A DNA stretch of 8,243 nucleotides from an uncultured Bacillus sp. (GTDB lineage: Bacteria > Bacillota > Bacilli > Bacillales_B > DSM-18226), in assembly GCF_946478885.1 (NCBI RefSeq), contig NZ_CAMLDX010000123.1, positions 1 through 8,243 of the forward strand. The letters are read 5' to 3'. A program made the position numbers and the translations under genes. The number at the start of each line of letters is the position of its first letter. The stretch's first letter is position 1. The notes beneath the pieces are model-generated. The model saw only the letters and a program-made list of their open reading frames with translations, was not told where the DNA came from and did not search any database. Of this stretch, positions 1 to 7,053 are shown one piece after another.

Positions 1-478
1 ACTTATGATACGGTTCATTCCGATTAATCCGAAATGCTCGGTAGACCTGTTCTAGGAGGATCAGGCGCATGAGTTGGTGGGGGAAGGTCATTTTGGAAAA
101 AGAGAGTGTTTCGTCTGCCCGCTGTAGCACTTCATTGCTTAAGCCGAGCGATCCGCCGATGATGAAGGCAATTTTGCTTTTTCCGTATGTCGCTAATTTA
201 TCAAGGGAGTCCGCCAGCTGTTCGGAGGATTTCATTTTGCCTTCTATCGCTAAGGCGATGACATAGGTGTCCTGGGATAATTTAGCCAGCAGTCTTTCGC
301 CTTCTTTCTGCTTGACCTGTTCCATTTCGGAAGGGCTTAATTCCTCCGGCGCTTTTTCATCCGGGAGTTCAATCATCTCTACCTTCGCATAGCCGGATAG
401 CCTTTTTAAATACTCGTCTATTCCATTTTTCAGGTACTTTTCCTTTAATTTTCCTACTGCTAGAATGGAGATATTCAC
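1..478 (-). CDS. rlmH: 23S rRNA (pseudouridine1915-N3)-methyltransferase RlmH, stop codon cut by window edge
   Basis: RlmH (YydA, SPOUT family, formerly OrfX) methylates N3 of pseudouridine 1915 in helix 69 of 23S rRNA, using SAM, on assembled 70S ribosomes; it acts in the cytosol as a homodimer. Reading back from position 478 gives 159 codons, the usual length for the Bacillus protein. It has the SPOUT knot glycine motif GGSLGLS (residues 108-114), the [12 protein letters not shown] segment (127-138) and the conserved C-terminus ending EPYHK. Only the T of the stop codon lies inside the window, so the gene is complete apart from two bases. The start is GTG (476-478), chosen because no ATG exists near the family N-terminus and a GAGG ribosome site lies 7 nt upstream; the N-terminus [15 protein letters not shown] aligns with the B. 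subtilis protein as I remember it. A DnaA-box cluster and a WalR-like repeat lie directly upstream. Identification is very secure. Confidence 0.97.
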   Translation of the reverse strand, partial: MNISILAVGKLKEKYLKNGIDEYLKRLSGYAKVEMIELPDEKAPEELSPSEMEQVKQKEGERLLAKLSQDTYVIALAIEGKMKSSEQLADSLDKLATYGKSKIAFIIGGSLGLSNEVLQRADETLSFSKMTFPHQLMRLILLEQVYRAFRINRNEPYHK

Positions 479-481
479 AAC

Positions 482-716
482 TTATCCTCACTTTACAAAC
501 AATTTACAAACAAGTTATCCACAGAGGTTATCCACATATGCACATGTTGTATCCACATATCGTAGGGAACTAACGATCCCATACAAGATATATCGATACA
601 TTTCGACAATATTCACATGTGGATAACTGTGTTTTCGTTAGTTATCCACACCATCATACCATATCAAGAAAGATTAGTGTGTATCGATTTCGGTCTGCTT
701 TTCATCACTATTCACA
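482..716. promoter_or_regulatory. DnaA-box cluster upstream of rlmH
   Basis: Four perfect DnaA boxes (TTATCCACA) are present: 515-523, 528-536 and 642-650 on the plus strand, and 618-626 on the minus strand. One-mismatch copies lie at 549-557 (GTATCCACA), 609-617 (ATATTCACA, abutting the minus-strand box), 708-716 (CTATTCACA) and 482-490 (TTATCCTCA). One more, 471-479, overlaps the rlmH start codon. A perfect 9-mer is not expected four times in under 150 bp by chance. DnaA-box clusters outside oriC, including one at yydA (rlmH), have been described in B. subtilis as stable DnaA-binding sites that help restrain initiation; that is recollection, not something seen here. Neither dnaA nor dnaN is adjacent, so this is not oriC. 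The cluster may titrate DnaA, regulate rlmH, or both. Confidence 0.88.
492..508 (-). promoter_or_regulatory. Candidate WalR-binding direct repeat upstream of rlmH
   Basis: On the minus strand this reads TGTAAA, then five bases (TTGTT), then TGTAAA. That fits the published WalR (YycF) consensus TGTWAH-N5-TGTWAH at every defined position. It sits inside a perfect tandem duplication of an 11-bp unit (plus strand TTTACAAACAA at 492-502 and 503-513). The site ends immediately before the GAGG ribosome site of rlmH, so WalR bound here would most likely repress or block transcription rather than activate it. The gene for WalR is in the same window. The assignment rests on pattern only; the sequence is AT-rich and could match by chance. 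Confidence 0.5.
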
Positions 717-727
717 TCATCAATACG

Positions 728-758
728 AAAAAAAGAAGAAGACCGCTTCAGTCTTCCT
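728..758 (-). terminator. Intrinsic terminator of htrC
   Basis: In the transcript of the minus strand, an 8-bp stem (AGGAAGAC paired with GTCTTCTT, one G-U pair) with a 7-nt loop (TGAAGCG) is followed by CT and a run of seven T (plus-strand A at 728-734). It starts 11 bp after the htrC stop codon. This is the classical shape of a Rho-independent terminator and separates htrC from rlmH. Confidence 0.85.
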
Positions 759-769
759 CATCCATTTGG

Positions 770-2002
770 TTAATAGGATTCACCGCTTAATGTCAATGTT
801 GCCTTTTGTAGCTTTCCTTCACGATAAAACTTCACCGTCATTTGATCGCCAATTTTCTTTTCATTGTAAAGATGCTTCCTTAAAGCAATAACATCTTTAA
901 TCGGTTCTCCATCCAATTCCACAATTACATCCATTTCCCGCAGGCCTGCTTTATCAGCAGGTGATGTTCTTTCAACTCTCTCAATCATCACGCCATCCTT
1001 GACATCATTAGGCAATATCAAAGTCTCCTGTTGATGGTAAGAGGAGATCTCTGTAAGATTGCGTAGCTGGACACCCATGGCAGGGCGTTTGACTTCACCA
1101 AATTGCTCCAAGTCCTGAATGATTGGAATCACTGTATTAATTGGGATTGAAAGACCAATCCCTTCAACTGCCTCTTGAGCAATCTTCATCGAATTGATGC
1201 CGATGACCTGTCCGGAGATATTCACCAATGCCCCGCCGCTGTTGCCGGGGTTAATCGCAGCATCCGTCTGCAGAACCTCTACCTGCCAATCCTCATAACC
1301 GTCTGAGTTCAAATCAACCGGGATGGTTCTTTCAATTCCGGAAATAATCCCGTTCGTAACAGATCCGGAAAATCCGAGTCCTAAAGGATTACCGATGGCA
1401 ATCACTGGTTCACCAGGCTTCAATGTATCGGAATTGCCAAACTCCGCTACCGTTTTAATGTCTTTGCCGTCCACCTCAATCACTGCTAAGTCGGTCCATG
1501 GATCGCTCCCCTTAAGCACGGCAGGGATCTTCGTTCCGTCCGCCAATGTCACATCAAGCTGATCGGCTCCTTCAATGACATGGTTATTCGTGACTATGTA
1601 TGCTTTATCGCCGCTTTTCTTATAAATCACCCCGGAACCGGTCCCGGCTTCCTGACTTTCCCCCTCGGATGACCAGAAGCTTGTCGATTGAATGTTGGTA
1701 ATCCCTACGACGGCATCACCCGCTTTTTCCACGGCCTTGGTAACGTCGGTAGAAACATCCAGTGACACCTTTTGTGTTACAATATTTTGATGGCCGCCTT
1801 CCTTGACAGTAGCTTCATTATTGGGCTGTACCGAATAGGGCAGAAGCCCATTATTTGAAAGCGTTGGAATGGCTAATGTGACGATCAAACCGCCTATAAT
1901 AGCCCCGCCTAAACCAGTAAGAAAGTGACTGCCTTTTTTTCTCTTATTATCTCGGTAATTTGTGTCTTCGTTAGAATCATAATAACCCAAAGTCCACTTC
2001 AC
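770..2002 (-). CDS. htrC: Membrane-anchored HtrA/DegP-like serine protease with PDZ domain (HtrC/YyxA type)
   Basis: A 410-residue envelope protease of the HtrA (MEROPS S1C) family. Residues 1-26 are short, charged and cytoplasmic; a single membrane segment at about 27-48 anchors the trypsin-like domain (about 85-300) outside the cell. The catalytic triad is visible: H141 in TNNHVIEGA, D171 in WTDLAVIE and S255 in NPGNSGGAL. A C-terminal PDZ domain spans about 308-405. Just before the serine loop is a DLNSDGYED stretch (230-238) resembling a calcium-binding loop. The start is GTG (2000-2002): no ATG lies in frame before the membrane segment, and GGGAG sits 5 nt upstream. The position next to walJ and rlmH identifies it as HtrC (YyxA) rather than the HtrA or HtrB paralogues of Bacillus. 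It probably degrades or refolds damaged exported proteins. It has its own likely promoter and a terminator. Confidence 0.94.
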   Translation of the reverse strand: MKWTLGYYDSNEDTNYRDNKRKKGSHFLTGLGGAIIGGLIVTLAIPTLSNNGLLPYSVQPNNEATVKEGGHQNIVTQKVSLDVSTDVTKAVEKAGDAVVGITNIQSTSFWSSEGESQEAGTGSGVIYKKSGDKAYIVTNNHVIEGADQLDVTLADGTKIPAVLKGSDPWTDLAVIEVDGKDIKTVAEFGNSDTLKPGEPVIAIGNPLGLGFSGSVTNGIISGIERTIPVDLNSDGYEDWQVEVLQTDAAINPGNSGGALVNISGQVIGINSMKIAQEAVEGIGLSIPINTVIPIIQDLEQFGEVKRPAMGVQLRNLTEISSYHQQETLILPNDVKDGVMIERVERTSPADKAGLREMDVIVELDGEPIKDVIALRKHLYNEKKIGDQMTVKFYREGKLQKATLTLSGESY

Positions 2003-2050
2003 CCTTTCTCCCTATTCATTTCCTCGTTTTATTTTACCTTTCTAACCATT

Positions 2051-2079
2051 ATTATACTCTCCCCATTTCAAAATTCTAA
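2051..2079 (-). promoter_or_regulatory. Probable SigA promoter of htrC
   Basis: On the minus strand there is a perfect -10 hexamer TATAAT (2051-2056) and, 17 bp upstream, a weak -35 TTAGAA (2074-2079). Transcription would start near 2044 and leave a leader of about 42 nt before the GTG start. The -10 match and spacing are good; the weak -35 suggests low basal expression or help from an activator. I see no WalR, CssR or CcpA consensus around it. Confidence 0.55.
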
Positions 2080-2161
2080 TCATAGGGTGCTTAATGTCAT
2101 TCACACGGCTGTATAAAGAGATGCGATAACCAACTAAAATAAGAGAGTTGTCCTAAAAGAA

Positions 2162-2247
2162 AAGGCGTCAGGCACCACAATCCAATGTCTCGATCACTTT
2201 GCATCACTCTGCCTGGTTGTCGATCAATTGTAGATGCCTGACACCTT
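2162..2247. repeat. 86-bp inverted-repeat element between walJ and htrC, possible wal operon terminator
   Basis: The ends are 13-bp inverted repeats, AAGGCGTCAGGCA (2162-2174) and TGCCTGACACCTT (2235-2247), with one mismatch. In the minus-strand RNA that mismatch becomes a G-U pair, so the stem is fully paired there. A second stem, ACAAT (2177-2181) with ATTGT (2227-2231), extends it inward. In the walJ transcript direction the last arm runs into TTTTCTTTT (plus strand 2155-2163), so the structure could end or protect the wal mRNA, though its loop is long for a classical terminator. The ends contain GTGTCAGGCA/TGCCTGACAC, a core I believe recurs between genes in several Bacillus genomes as small REP- or MITE-like units. 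No transposase is present. Confidence 0.55.
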
Positions 2248-2307
2248 ATGTATGTTGGGAAAGCCCTTTTCACCTAATCATTTCCTCAGTTTCCGCTCAG
2301 GGATACC

Positions 2308-3105
2308 TCATGAAACAGCTGTTAACGGGGTTGGGATTTTCGGATCGGTATCATACAGGGAAAACTGTTCTCCGACCATCAATCCCCTGCCTTCAAGCGT
2401 TTGTGTGACGGCCATTCTCGCTAAATCCTTCATATTATTGTCCAAGCTTAGGTGGGCAAGGTAGATGCTCTTTGTTTGATCACCGACTACTTCGCTCATT
2501 GCAAGACCTGCATCCTCGTTCGATACATGCCCGACGTCACTCAGAATTCTCCGTTTAACATTCCAAGGATAACGTCCCATACGGAGCATACTCACATCAT
2601 GATTACTTTCAAAAATATACGAATTCGCATTGGTGATGGTGCCCTTCATCCGTTCGCTGACATAACCTGTATCCGTTATGATCACCAGTTTTTTCCCTTC
2701 ATGGTGAAAAACATAAAACATTGGTTCCGCTGCGTCATGCGAGACGCCAAACGATTCAATATCCAGTGAGCCAAAGCTTTTCACTGTTTCCATACCAAAA
2801 ACAAATTTCTGTTCGCTTGGCACTTCACCAATTAACGGGCTCATTGCCTTCCATGTCTTTTCATTGGCAAAGATCGGAACTTTATGCTTTCGGGCAACAA
2901 TGCCCACCCCTTTAATATGATCGCTGTGTTCATGAGTCACGAAAATCCCGGAAAGATCCTTCAGTTCACGACCGATGTTTTGCATTAAGGCTTCCATCTG
3001 TTTGCCGCTAAAACCAGCATCAACTAAAAAGGAATGCTGATCCGTCTCCACATAAGTTGCATTTCCTGTACTTCCGCTGGCAAGAACACTAAAACGCAAT
3101 GCCAT
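2308..3105 (-). CDS. walJ: WalJ (YycJ/VicX) metallo-beta-lactamase-fold hydrolase
   Basis: A 265-residue cytosolic protein of the metallo-beta-lactamase superfamily, close to the usual 264 of B. subtilis YycJ. Metal ligands are clear: the THEHSDH motif gives H58, H60, D62 and H63, with H123 in GVSHDAAEP, the bridging D145 in ITDTGYVS and a late histidine, probably H218 in YLAHLS. Homologues (YycJ/VicX) are reported as 5'-3' exonucleases linked to DNA mismatch repair in Bacillus and to coordination of division with replication. It is the last gene of the wal operon and begins 6 bp after the walI stop. The ATG at 3103-3105 gives [16 protein letters not shown], the family N-terminus; GGAG motifs lie 2 and 9 nt upstream, the farther one inside the end of walI. 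Its role in Wal signalling itself is unclear; family assignment is secure. Confidence 0.96.
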   Translation of the reverse strand: MALRFSVLASGSTGNATYVETDQHSFLVDAGFSGKQMEALMQNIGRELKDLSGIFVTHEHSDHIKGVGIVARKHKVPIFANEKTWKAMSPLIGEVPSEQKFVFGMETVKSFGSLDIESFGVSHDAAEPMFYVFHHEGKKLVIITDTGYVSERMKGTITNANSYIFESNHDVSMLRMGRYPWNVKRRILSDVGHVSNEDAGLAMSEVVGDQTKSIYLAHLSLDNNMKDLARMAVTQTLEGRGLMVGEQFSLYDTDPKIPTPLTAVS

Positions 3106-3111
3106 TTCTCC

Positions 3112-3915
3112 TCACTCCACTACATTATTCTCTTTCGGATCTAAATCCACTACTTTCCCTTCAAAAGCACTGACAAATAATCGTTCTTCATCATTGATCA
3201 CAAAGCACCATGCCGGATTCAGCACTTGTGTTGTATCAGAAAGGGGAACAAGGGTGTAATAGCCTAATTCGACCTCTGTAATCATGCTTTTCGGCTCTAA
3301 ATATCCGCCTCGATAAAGGGTTTCGAGCGCTTTAATCGGCTGAATGATCTTTTCTGACTCAGACATTTCCTTAATCTCTGATAAAAAGGTTTGCTCGTAG
3401 GAAATAATTTCATTATCCTCATTAAATTTAAATTTCAGCTCGCCATTGATATTTTGATAAAATGATTTTCCTTTATACTGCTGGTAATACGTAATCGTTC
3501 GACTCTCATTGTCTTTTTTCCAAAAGCGGTATTGATCGCCATATAGGATATGGGCTTTGATAAGGCTACTGAGATCGGATGGTTCGAACTTTTCCTTGAT
3601 TTTTATCGGTTTATTCAGTACCGATTCCAGAAGGGTATCGCTAATAATGTTGATCGTTTGATCGGATAAAATAGGTTTCTCAATATCCTTCTTGGTAAAT
3701 ACCTTTGGCCTGGCCTTCAGATAATATTCTTCTACATATCCCGTAGGAAGGGATTCATATTTAATTTCATCGGCCTTCAGCCATTTATCAATCGGAGCCT
3801 CGGTTTGAATCTCATATTCATTCGTAACCTGAATTTTAAAAAATTCATACACCAAATAAATATCAAGGATAAGGAAGGAAATGATAAAAATAGTTTTGAT
3901 CTTACTCCAATCCAC
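3112..3915 (-). CDS. walI: WalI (YycI), membrane-anchored regulator of WalK
   Basis: A 267-residue bitopic membrane protein. After a short cytoplasmic start (MDWSKIK) there is one transmembrane helix at about residues 7-26 (TIFIISFLILDIYLVYEFF), then an extracytoplasmic YycI domain to the end. WalI pairs with WalH and with the membrane part of WalK; the pair lowers WalK activity in B. subtilis but raises it in S. aureus. I start it at the GTG at 3913-3915, because this reproduces the family N-terminus MDW and has GGGAGGGG 6 nt upstream. A longer reading from 3966 would add 17 hydrophilic residues with no family support. The start lies inside walH (14-bp overlap), which points to translational coupling and equal production of the two partners. 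Confidence 0.95.
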   Translation of the reverse strand: MDWSKIKTIFIISFLILDIYLVYEFFKIQVTNEYEIQTEAPIDKWLKADEIKYESLPTGYVEEYYLKARPKVFTKKDIEKPILSDQTINIISDTLLESVLNKPIKIKEKFEPSDLSSLIKAHILYGDQYRFWKKDNESRTITYYQQYKGKSFYQNINGELKFKFNEDNEIISYEQTFLSEIKEMSESEKIIQPIKALETLYRGGYLEPKSMITEVELGYYTLVPLSDTTQVLNPAWCFVINDEERLFVSAFEGKVVDLDPKENNVVE

Positions 3916-5224
3916 TGCTGTCCCCTCCCGTTCCTTCGGAAGTAAACGACTGCCAGACACCGTCATATAAGAAATACCAGCATGGCTCTAAATTGATGAA
4001 CACCTCTTGATCATCCTTTTCCATTTGATATCCGATGACAATGTCCTCTACATGATCAAGGTCATATCCTTTCATAATAAGTCCGTTCACAATATCCGGA
4101 CCAGAGCTTAGCTTCACTTTATTCGTCTGTGTCAGCAAACCGAAATAAAAGTTATTTCGGACATAACGGCTGATATCTGTCTCACCCCAAACAAGACTGA
4201 TATCAGAGATCGGTTTACTTTGTCCGAAAATGGGATGTCCGCTTGTATCATACAATCGAAAATGAACCTCTCTTCGTTCCGAATCAATGCTCGTAAAGCG
4301 GTAATGGTCCGTAAACCCACCGTGATCGTTGACAAAGTCGATACTTTTCTTCAGCAAATCATCCGAGTCATCGTCCATTTCATCGCTTCCGGCAGGATTC
4401 ACATAATAAATCATGCTAGAGTCAAGATTTTCCTGCATCAGACTTTCTCCATCCGTATATTCCTCTCCTGTAGAGATATAATTCTTCTGGACCAAGCTAG
4501 GATCACTGAACAGGGCATTTTTCATATCATCGGAATCAATTTCTTTGTATAGATATTGATAGCTATCTAATTCCGTTTCTTCCTCAGGTAAATAGATCGT
4601 TTTCCCGGTAGCAAACTGATACGGCACATATTGTACATACGGCTGCAGGGCAGAGCCACCGTACTTTTGCTTAAATTCCGATAGGGAGGAGGCTGGCACC
4701 GAACTTCGATATATCCGGTTATCCTCCTGGGAAACAAAGTAAATCACACCATTTTCCTTATTCTGAACATCCGTATTAATGACAATCTGATCAAATTGAA
4801 AGTTCGGGACATCCTTGTTTTTCATCGTTAGGATATTTTTAAAAATATCCATCGAAATACGATCCGGATAAAGGATTTTTACCATATCATTGCGGTTGAT
4901 CAAGGAAGAAATATTATCGACATCCATTGAGATATTGTCAAATTTCCCAAATGACCAGCCCCGCAGTTGATTGATCACCTTTTCCACTTCCAAATCATGG
5001 GTCGTACCATAATACTGATTGTTAATATGGAACACGACTTGAGAGGGCCTCACAACTTCCTTTACTTCCTTCGCCGGACTCAGAGACACTTCCTGAACCA
5101 CTTTCGTATTTTGCAATTCCTCATAGCTTGGCTGATACGTCCACAAATTCCAGGTTAAAAGCAAGCTGGTTACAATCAGAATGCCTAAGATGATGGACTT
5201 AATATTTTCATATGTCAATTCCAT
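3902..5224 (-). CDS. walH: WalH (YycH), membrane-anchored regulator of WalK
   Basis: A 440-residue protein with a short cytoplasmic tail, one transmembrane helix (about residues 9-28, IILGILIVTSLLLTWNLW) and a large extracytoplasmic YycH region. It works with WalI and WalK at the membrane; the transmembrane helices are known to be important for control of the kinase in B. subtilis. Length is slightly below the roughly 455 residues I recall for B. subtilis. The ATG at 5222-5224 overlaps the end of walK by 10 bp and has GAGGAGG four nucleotides upstream, inside walK coding sequence. The middle of the protein (about residues 270-295) is rich in aspartate and serine. Sequence outside the N-terminus is less conserved than WalR or WalK, as expected for this family. 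Confidence 0.95.
   Translation of the reverse strand: MELTYENIKSIILGILIVTSLLLTWNLWTYQPSYEELQNTKVVQEVSLSPAKEVKEVVRPSQVVFHINNQYYGTTHDLEVEKVINQLRGWSFGKFDNISMDVDNISSLINRNDMVKILYPDRISMDIFKNILTMKNKDVPNFQFDQIVINTDVQNKENGVIYFVSQEDNRIYRSSVPASSLSEFKQKYGGSALQPYVQYVPYQFATGKTIYLPEEETELDSYQYLYKEIDSDDMKNALFSDPSLVQKNYISTGEEYTDGESLMQENLDSSMIYYVNPAGSDEMDDDSDDLLKKSIDFVNDHGGFTDHYRFTSIDSERREVHFRLYDTSGHPIFGQSKPISDISLVWGETDISRYVRNNFYFGLLTQTNKVKLSSGPDIVNGLIMKGYDLDHVEDIVIGYQMEKDDQEVFINLEPCWYFLYDGVWQSFTSEGTGGDSSGLE
3922..3929 (-). promoter_or_regulatory. Ribosome binding site deciding the GTG start of walI
   Basis: On the minus strand GGGAGGGG lies 6 nt before the GTG at 3915 and inside the end of walH. It decides the walI start in favour of this GTG over the in-frame upstream codon at 3966. 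Confidence 0.75.
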
Positions 5225-7047
5225 TCATCCTCCTCATACTTTTCATATGGCAAGCTGAAGAAAATGGTTGTTCCTTTTCCTTCGATACTTCTTGCCCAAA
5301 TTTGTCCGTCATGGGCTTCAACCATTTCCTTGGCAATCGCTAGCCCCAGTCCTGTTCCACCAAGCTTTCTTGTTCTTGCTTTATCCACGCGATAGAAGCG
5401 CCCGAATATTTTGCTGACATTTCCTTTTGGAATTCCCATCCCCTGGTCACTGACGCTGATAACGACTTCATCTTCCTTTTCCTTAATTTTAAATGAAATC
5501 TGTCCGCCTGACGGAGAGTACTTTAAGGCATTTGAAATAATATTATCAATAACCTGGGTTAATTTATCGGGATCAATTTCTACTAAAATAGCTTTATTCG
5601 GCAGCATCCGATCAAAAATTATATTTTCTTCCTTCGTCAGTTCAAAACGATCGATAATTCGGTTGAAGAAAACGACTACATCGACCCATTCCTTTGAGAG
5701 ATGGTAATCACGGCTGTCCATTTTTGACAGTTGGAGGAGATCGTTGACAAGACGGATCATTCGCTCTATTTCATTTTGCACGACATTTAAAAAGTTAGGA
5801 GCAATTTCTTTATCCTGCCAAGCTCCATCTGTTAGAGCTTCCATATAGCTTCTCATTGTCGTCAAAGGCGTCCGCAATTCATGGGATACATTCGCCACAA
5901 ACTCACGACGTTCCATTTCAATCTTCTCCTGCTCAGTAACATCATGAAGTACCGTAATTAATCCATTCACAAATCCTGTTTCTTTTTGAATAACGGAAAA
6001 ATTAGCACGCAAAATATACGGGTTCGTTGGTGTACTGTAATTCAGGAGCACAGATTCACCCTCGGAAAGCAATTCATCGAATGTATAATCCTCCTCCAAA
6101 TCAAGCAGGGAAACAATCGAAGTGGATACAACCGTTTCACGTGAAACATCCAGCATCTGCAGAGCAGGTTCATTAATTAAAATCACACGGCCTCTCCTGT
6201 CAGTCGCAATCACTCCATCTGTCATAGAAGAAAGGACAGAGGATAGCTTCCGTTTCTCGCTCTCTGTTGTCGCCTGAGCCTCCTGAAGCTTCTTTGTCAA
6301 TGTATTAAAGGTTGCGGCCAGCTGACCTATTTCATCATGGCCGTAAATCTTTACCTTTCGCGAAAAATTCCCCTTCGCCAGTGCCAATGCTTGACGTCTC
6401 ATATCCGAAATGGGTCTAGTGATCGCCCGGGCGAGGAAAATCCCTAATACAGCTGTGATGGCTAAGGCAATAGCCGTACCGGTTGAGAAAATCCGGTTGA
6501 TCTGCTGCATTTGCCCGAAAACATTTTCAATCTTGGAGACAACATACACGGCACCGATTACTTCTCCCTTTGACGTAACGGGGGAGACCAGCACCCAGAT
6601 TCTTTTTCCAGTCTGCGGATCAACAAGCTCCTGATCATCCTCCTGGGCCGTGGCAATGGTGCGGCGAATTCTCGTATCGGTTGTTTTCTGACCGACTACC
6701 ATTTGATTATCCGGCTCAGACGTACCAATAATTTTTAAGGTTTTTCCGTCAATTACCCGAACCTCGACAATATCTGCTGAGCGGTAATCGACCAACAGTC
6801 GCCTGACACCCTCCTCAATTGAGGTGGAACCATCCTGAGGCAGTGTCTCCTGTGTTAACTGTTCTTCCAAATAATAGGAGAGGATATTGACCTTATCATG
6901 AATGGAGGTTTTAAAATTATCCTTCAATGTCGTTTCCAGTTGTCTGACAAAATACACACCGATAATCTGCATCGCAATCAGAATTAGCAGCATGTAGATA
7001 AGCACCGTTTTGACATGTACCGATTGAAAAAAACTCACTTTCTTCAT
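5215..7047 (-). CDS. walK: Essential sensor histidine kinase WalK (YycG/VicK)
   Basis: WalK senses cell-wall state (in B. subtilis, products of wall hydrolases) and phosphorylates WalR. With the ATG start it has 610 residues. Domains: TM1 about 13-34; extracellular PAS/Cache-like domain about 35-182; TM2 about 184-205; HAMP about 207-259; intracellular PAS about 263-374; HisKA with phospho-acceptor H389 in NVSHELRTP; HATPase with N box NIISNALKYSP, DQGMGIP and the GGTGLGL loop (563-569). The PAS zinc site known in S. aureus WalK is incomplete: the first histidine is serine here (S274), while D277, H368 and E372 are kept. The start is ATG at 7045-7047, aligning with B. subtilis; a TTG at 7050 would add one residue and is closer to the AGGAG site (9 rather than 12 nt), so it cannot be excluded. 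It follows walR by 6 bp. Confidence 0.98.
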   Translation of the reverse strand: MKKVSFFQSVHVKTVLIYMLLILIAMQIIGVYFVRQLETTLKDNFKTSIHDKVNILSYYLEEQLTQETLPQDGSTSIEEGVRRLLVDYRSADIVEVRVIDGKTLKIIGTSEPDNQMVVGQKTTDTRIRRTIATAQEDDQELVDPQTGKRIWVLVSPVTSKGEVIGAVYVVSKIENVFGQMQQINRIFSTGTAIALAITAVLGIFLARAITRPISDMRRQALALAKGNFSRKVKIYGHDEIGQLAATFNTLTKKLQEAQATTESEKRKLSSVLSSMTDGVIATDRRGRVILINEPALQMLDVSRETVVSTSIVSLLDLEEDYTFDELLSEGESVLLNYSTPTNPYILRANFSVIQKETGFVNGLITVLHDVTEQEKIEMERREFVANVSHELRTPLTTMRSYMEALTDGAWQDKEIAPNFLNVVQNEIERMIRLVNDLLQLSKMDSRDYHLSKEWVDVVVFFNRIIDRFELTKEENIIFDRMLPNKAILVEIDPDKLTQVIDNIISNALKYSPSGGQISFKIKEKEDEVVISVSDQGMGIPKGNVSKIFGRFYRVDKARTRKLGGTGLGLAIAKEMVEAHDGQIWARSIEGKGTTIFFSLPYEKYEEDEWN

Positions 7048-7053
7048 CAATCA

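Noticed and set aside
562..584. Hairpin GTAGGGA/TCCCATAC as a terminator or attenuator
   Set aside because: The stem needs a bulge and no T run follows on either strand; it is likely incidental.
482..716. Chromosomal origin oriC based on clustered DnaA boxes
   Set aside because: oriC in Bacillus flanks dnaA, with AT-rich unwinding elements near dnaN. Neither gene is here, the flanking genes are rlmH and htrC, and no DnaA-trio or unwinding element was recognised.
619..891. Plus-strand reading frame of 90 codons
   Set aside because: It runs through the DnaA boxes, the htrC terminator and the htrC 3' end. It has no ribosome site and its composition (His- and Lys-rich) looks non-coding.
2199..2464. 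Two overlapping plus-strand frames between htrC and walJ
   Set aside because: They overlap the inverted-repeat element and the end of walJ, lack ribosome sites and resemble no family known to me.
2452..2769. Plus-strand frame of 105 codons inside walJ
   Set aside because: It is antisense to the conserved metal-ligand coding region of walJ; its His-rich translation is a by-product of the complement.
4220..4552. Plus-strand frame of 110 codons inside walH
   Set aside because: It is antisense to a well-supported gene, with no ribosome site and no recognisable domain; a shadow frame.
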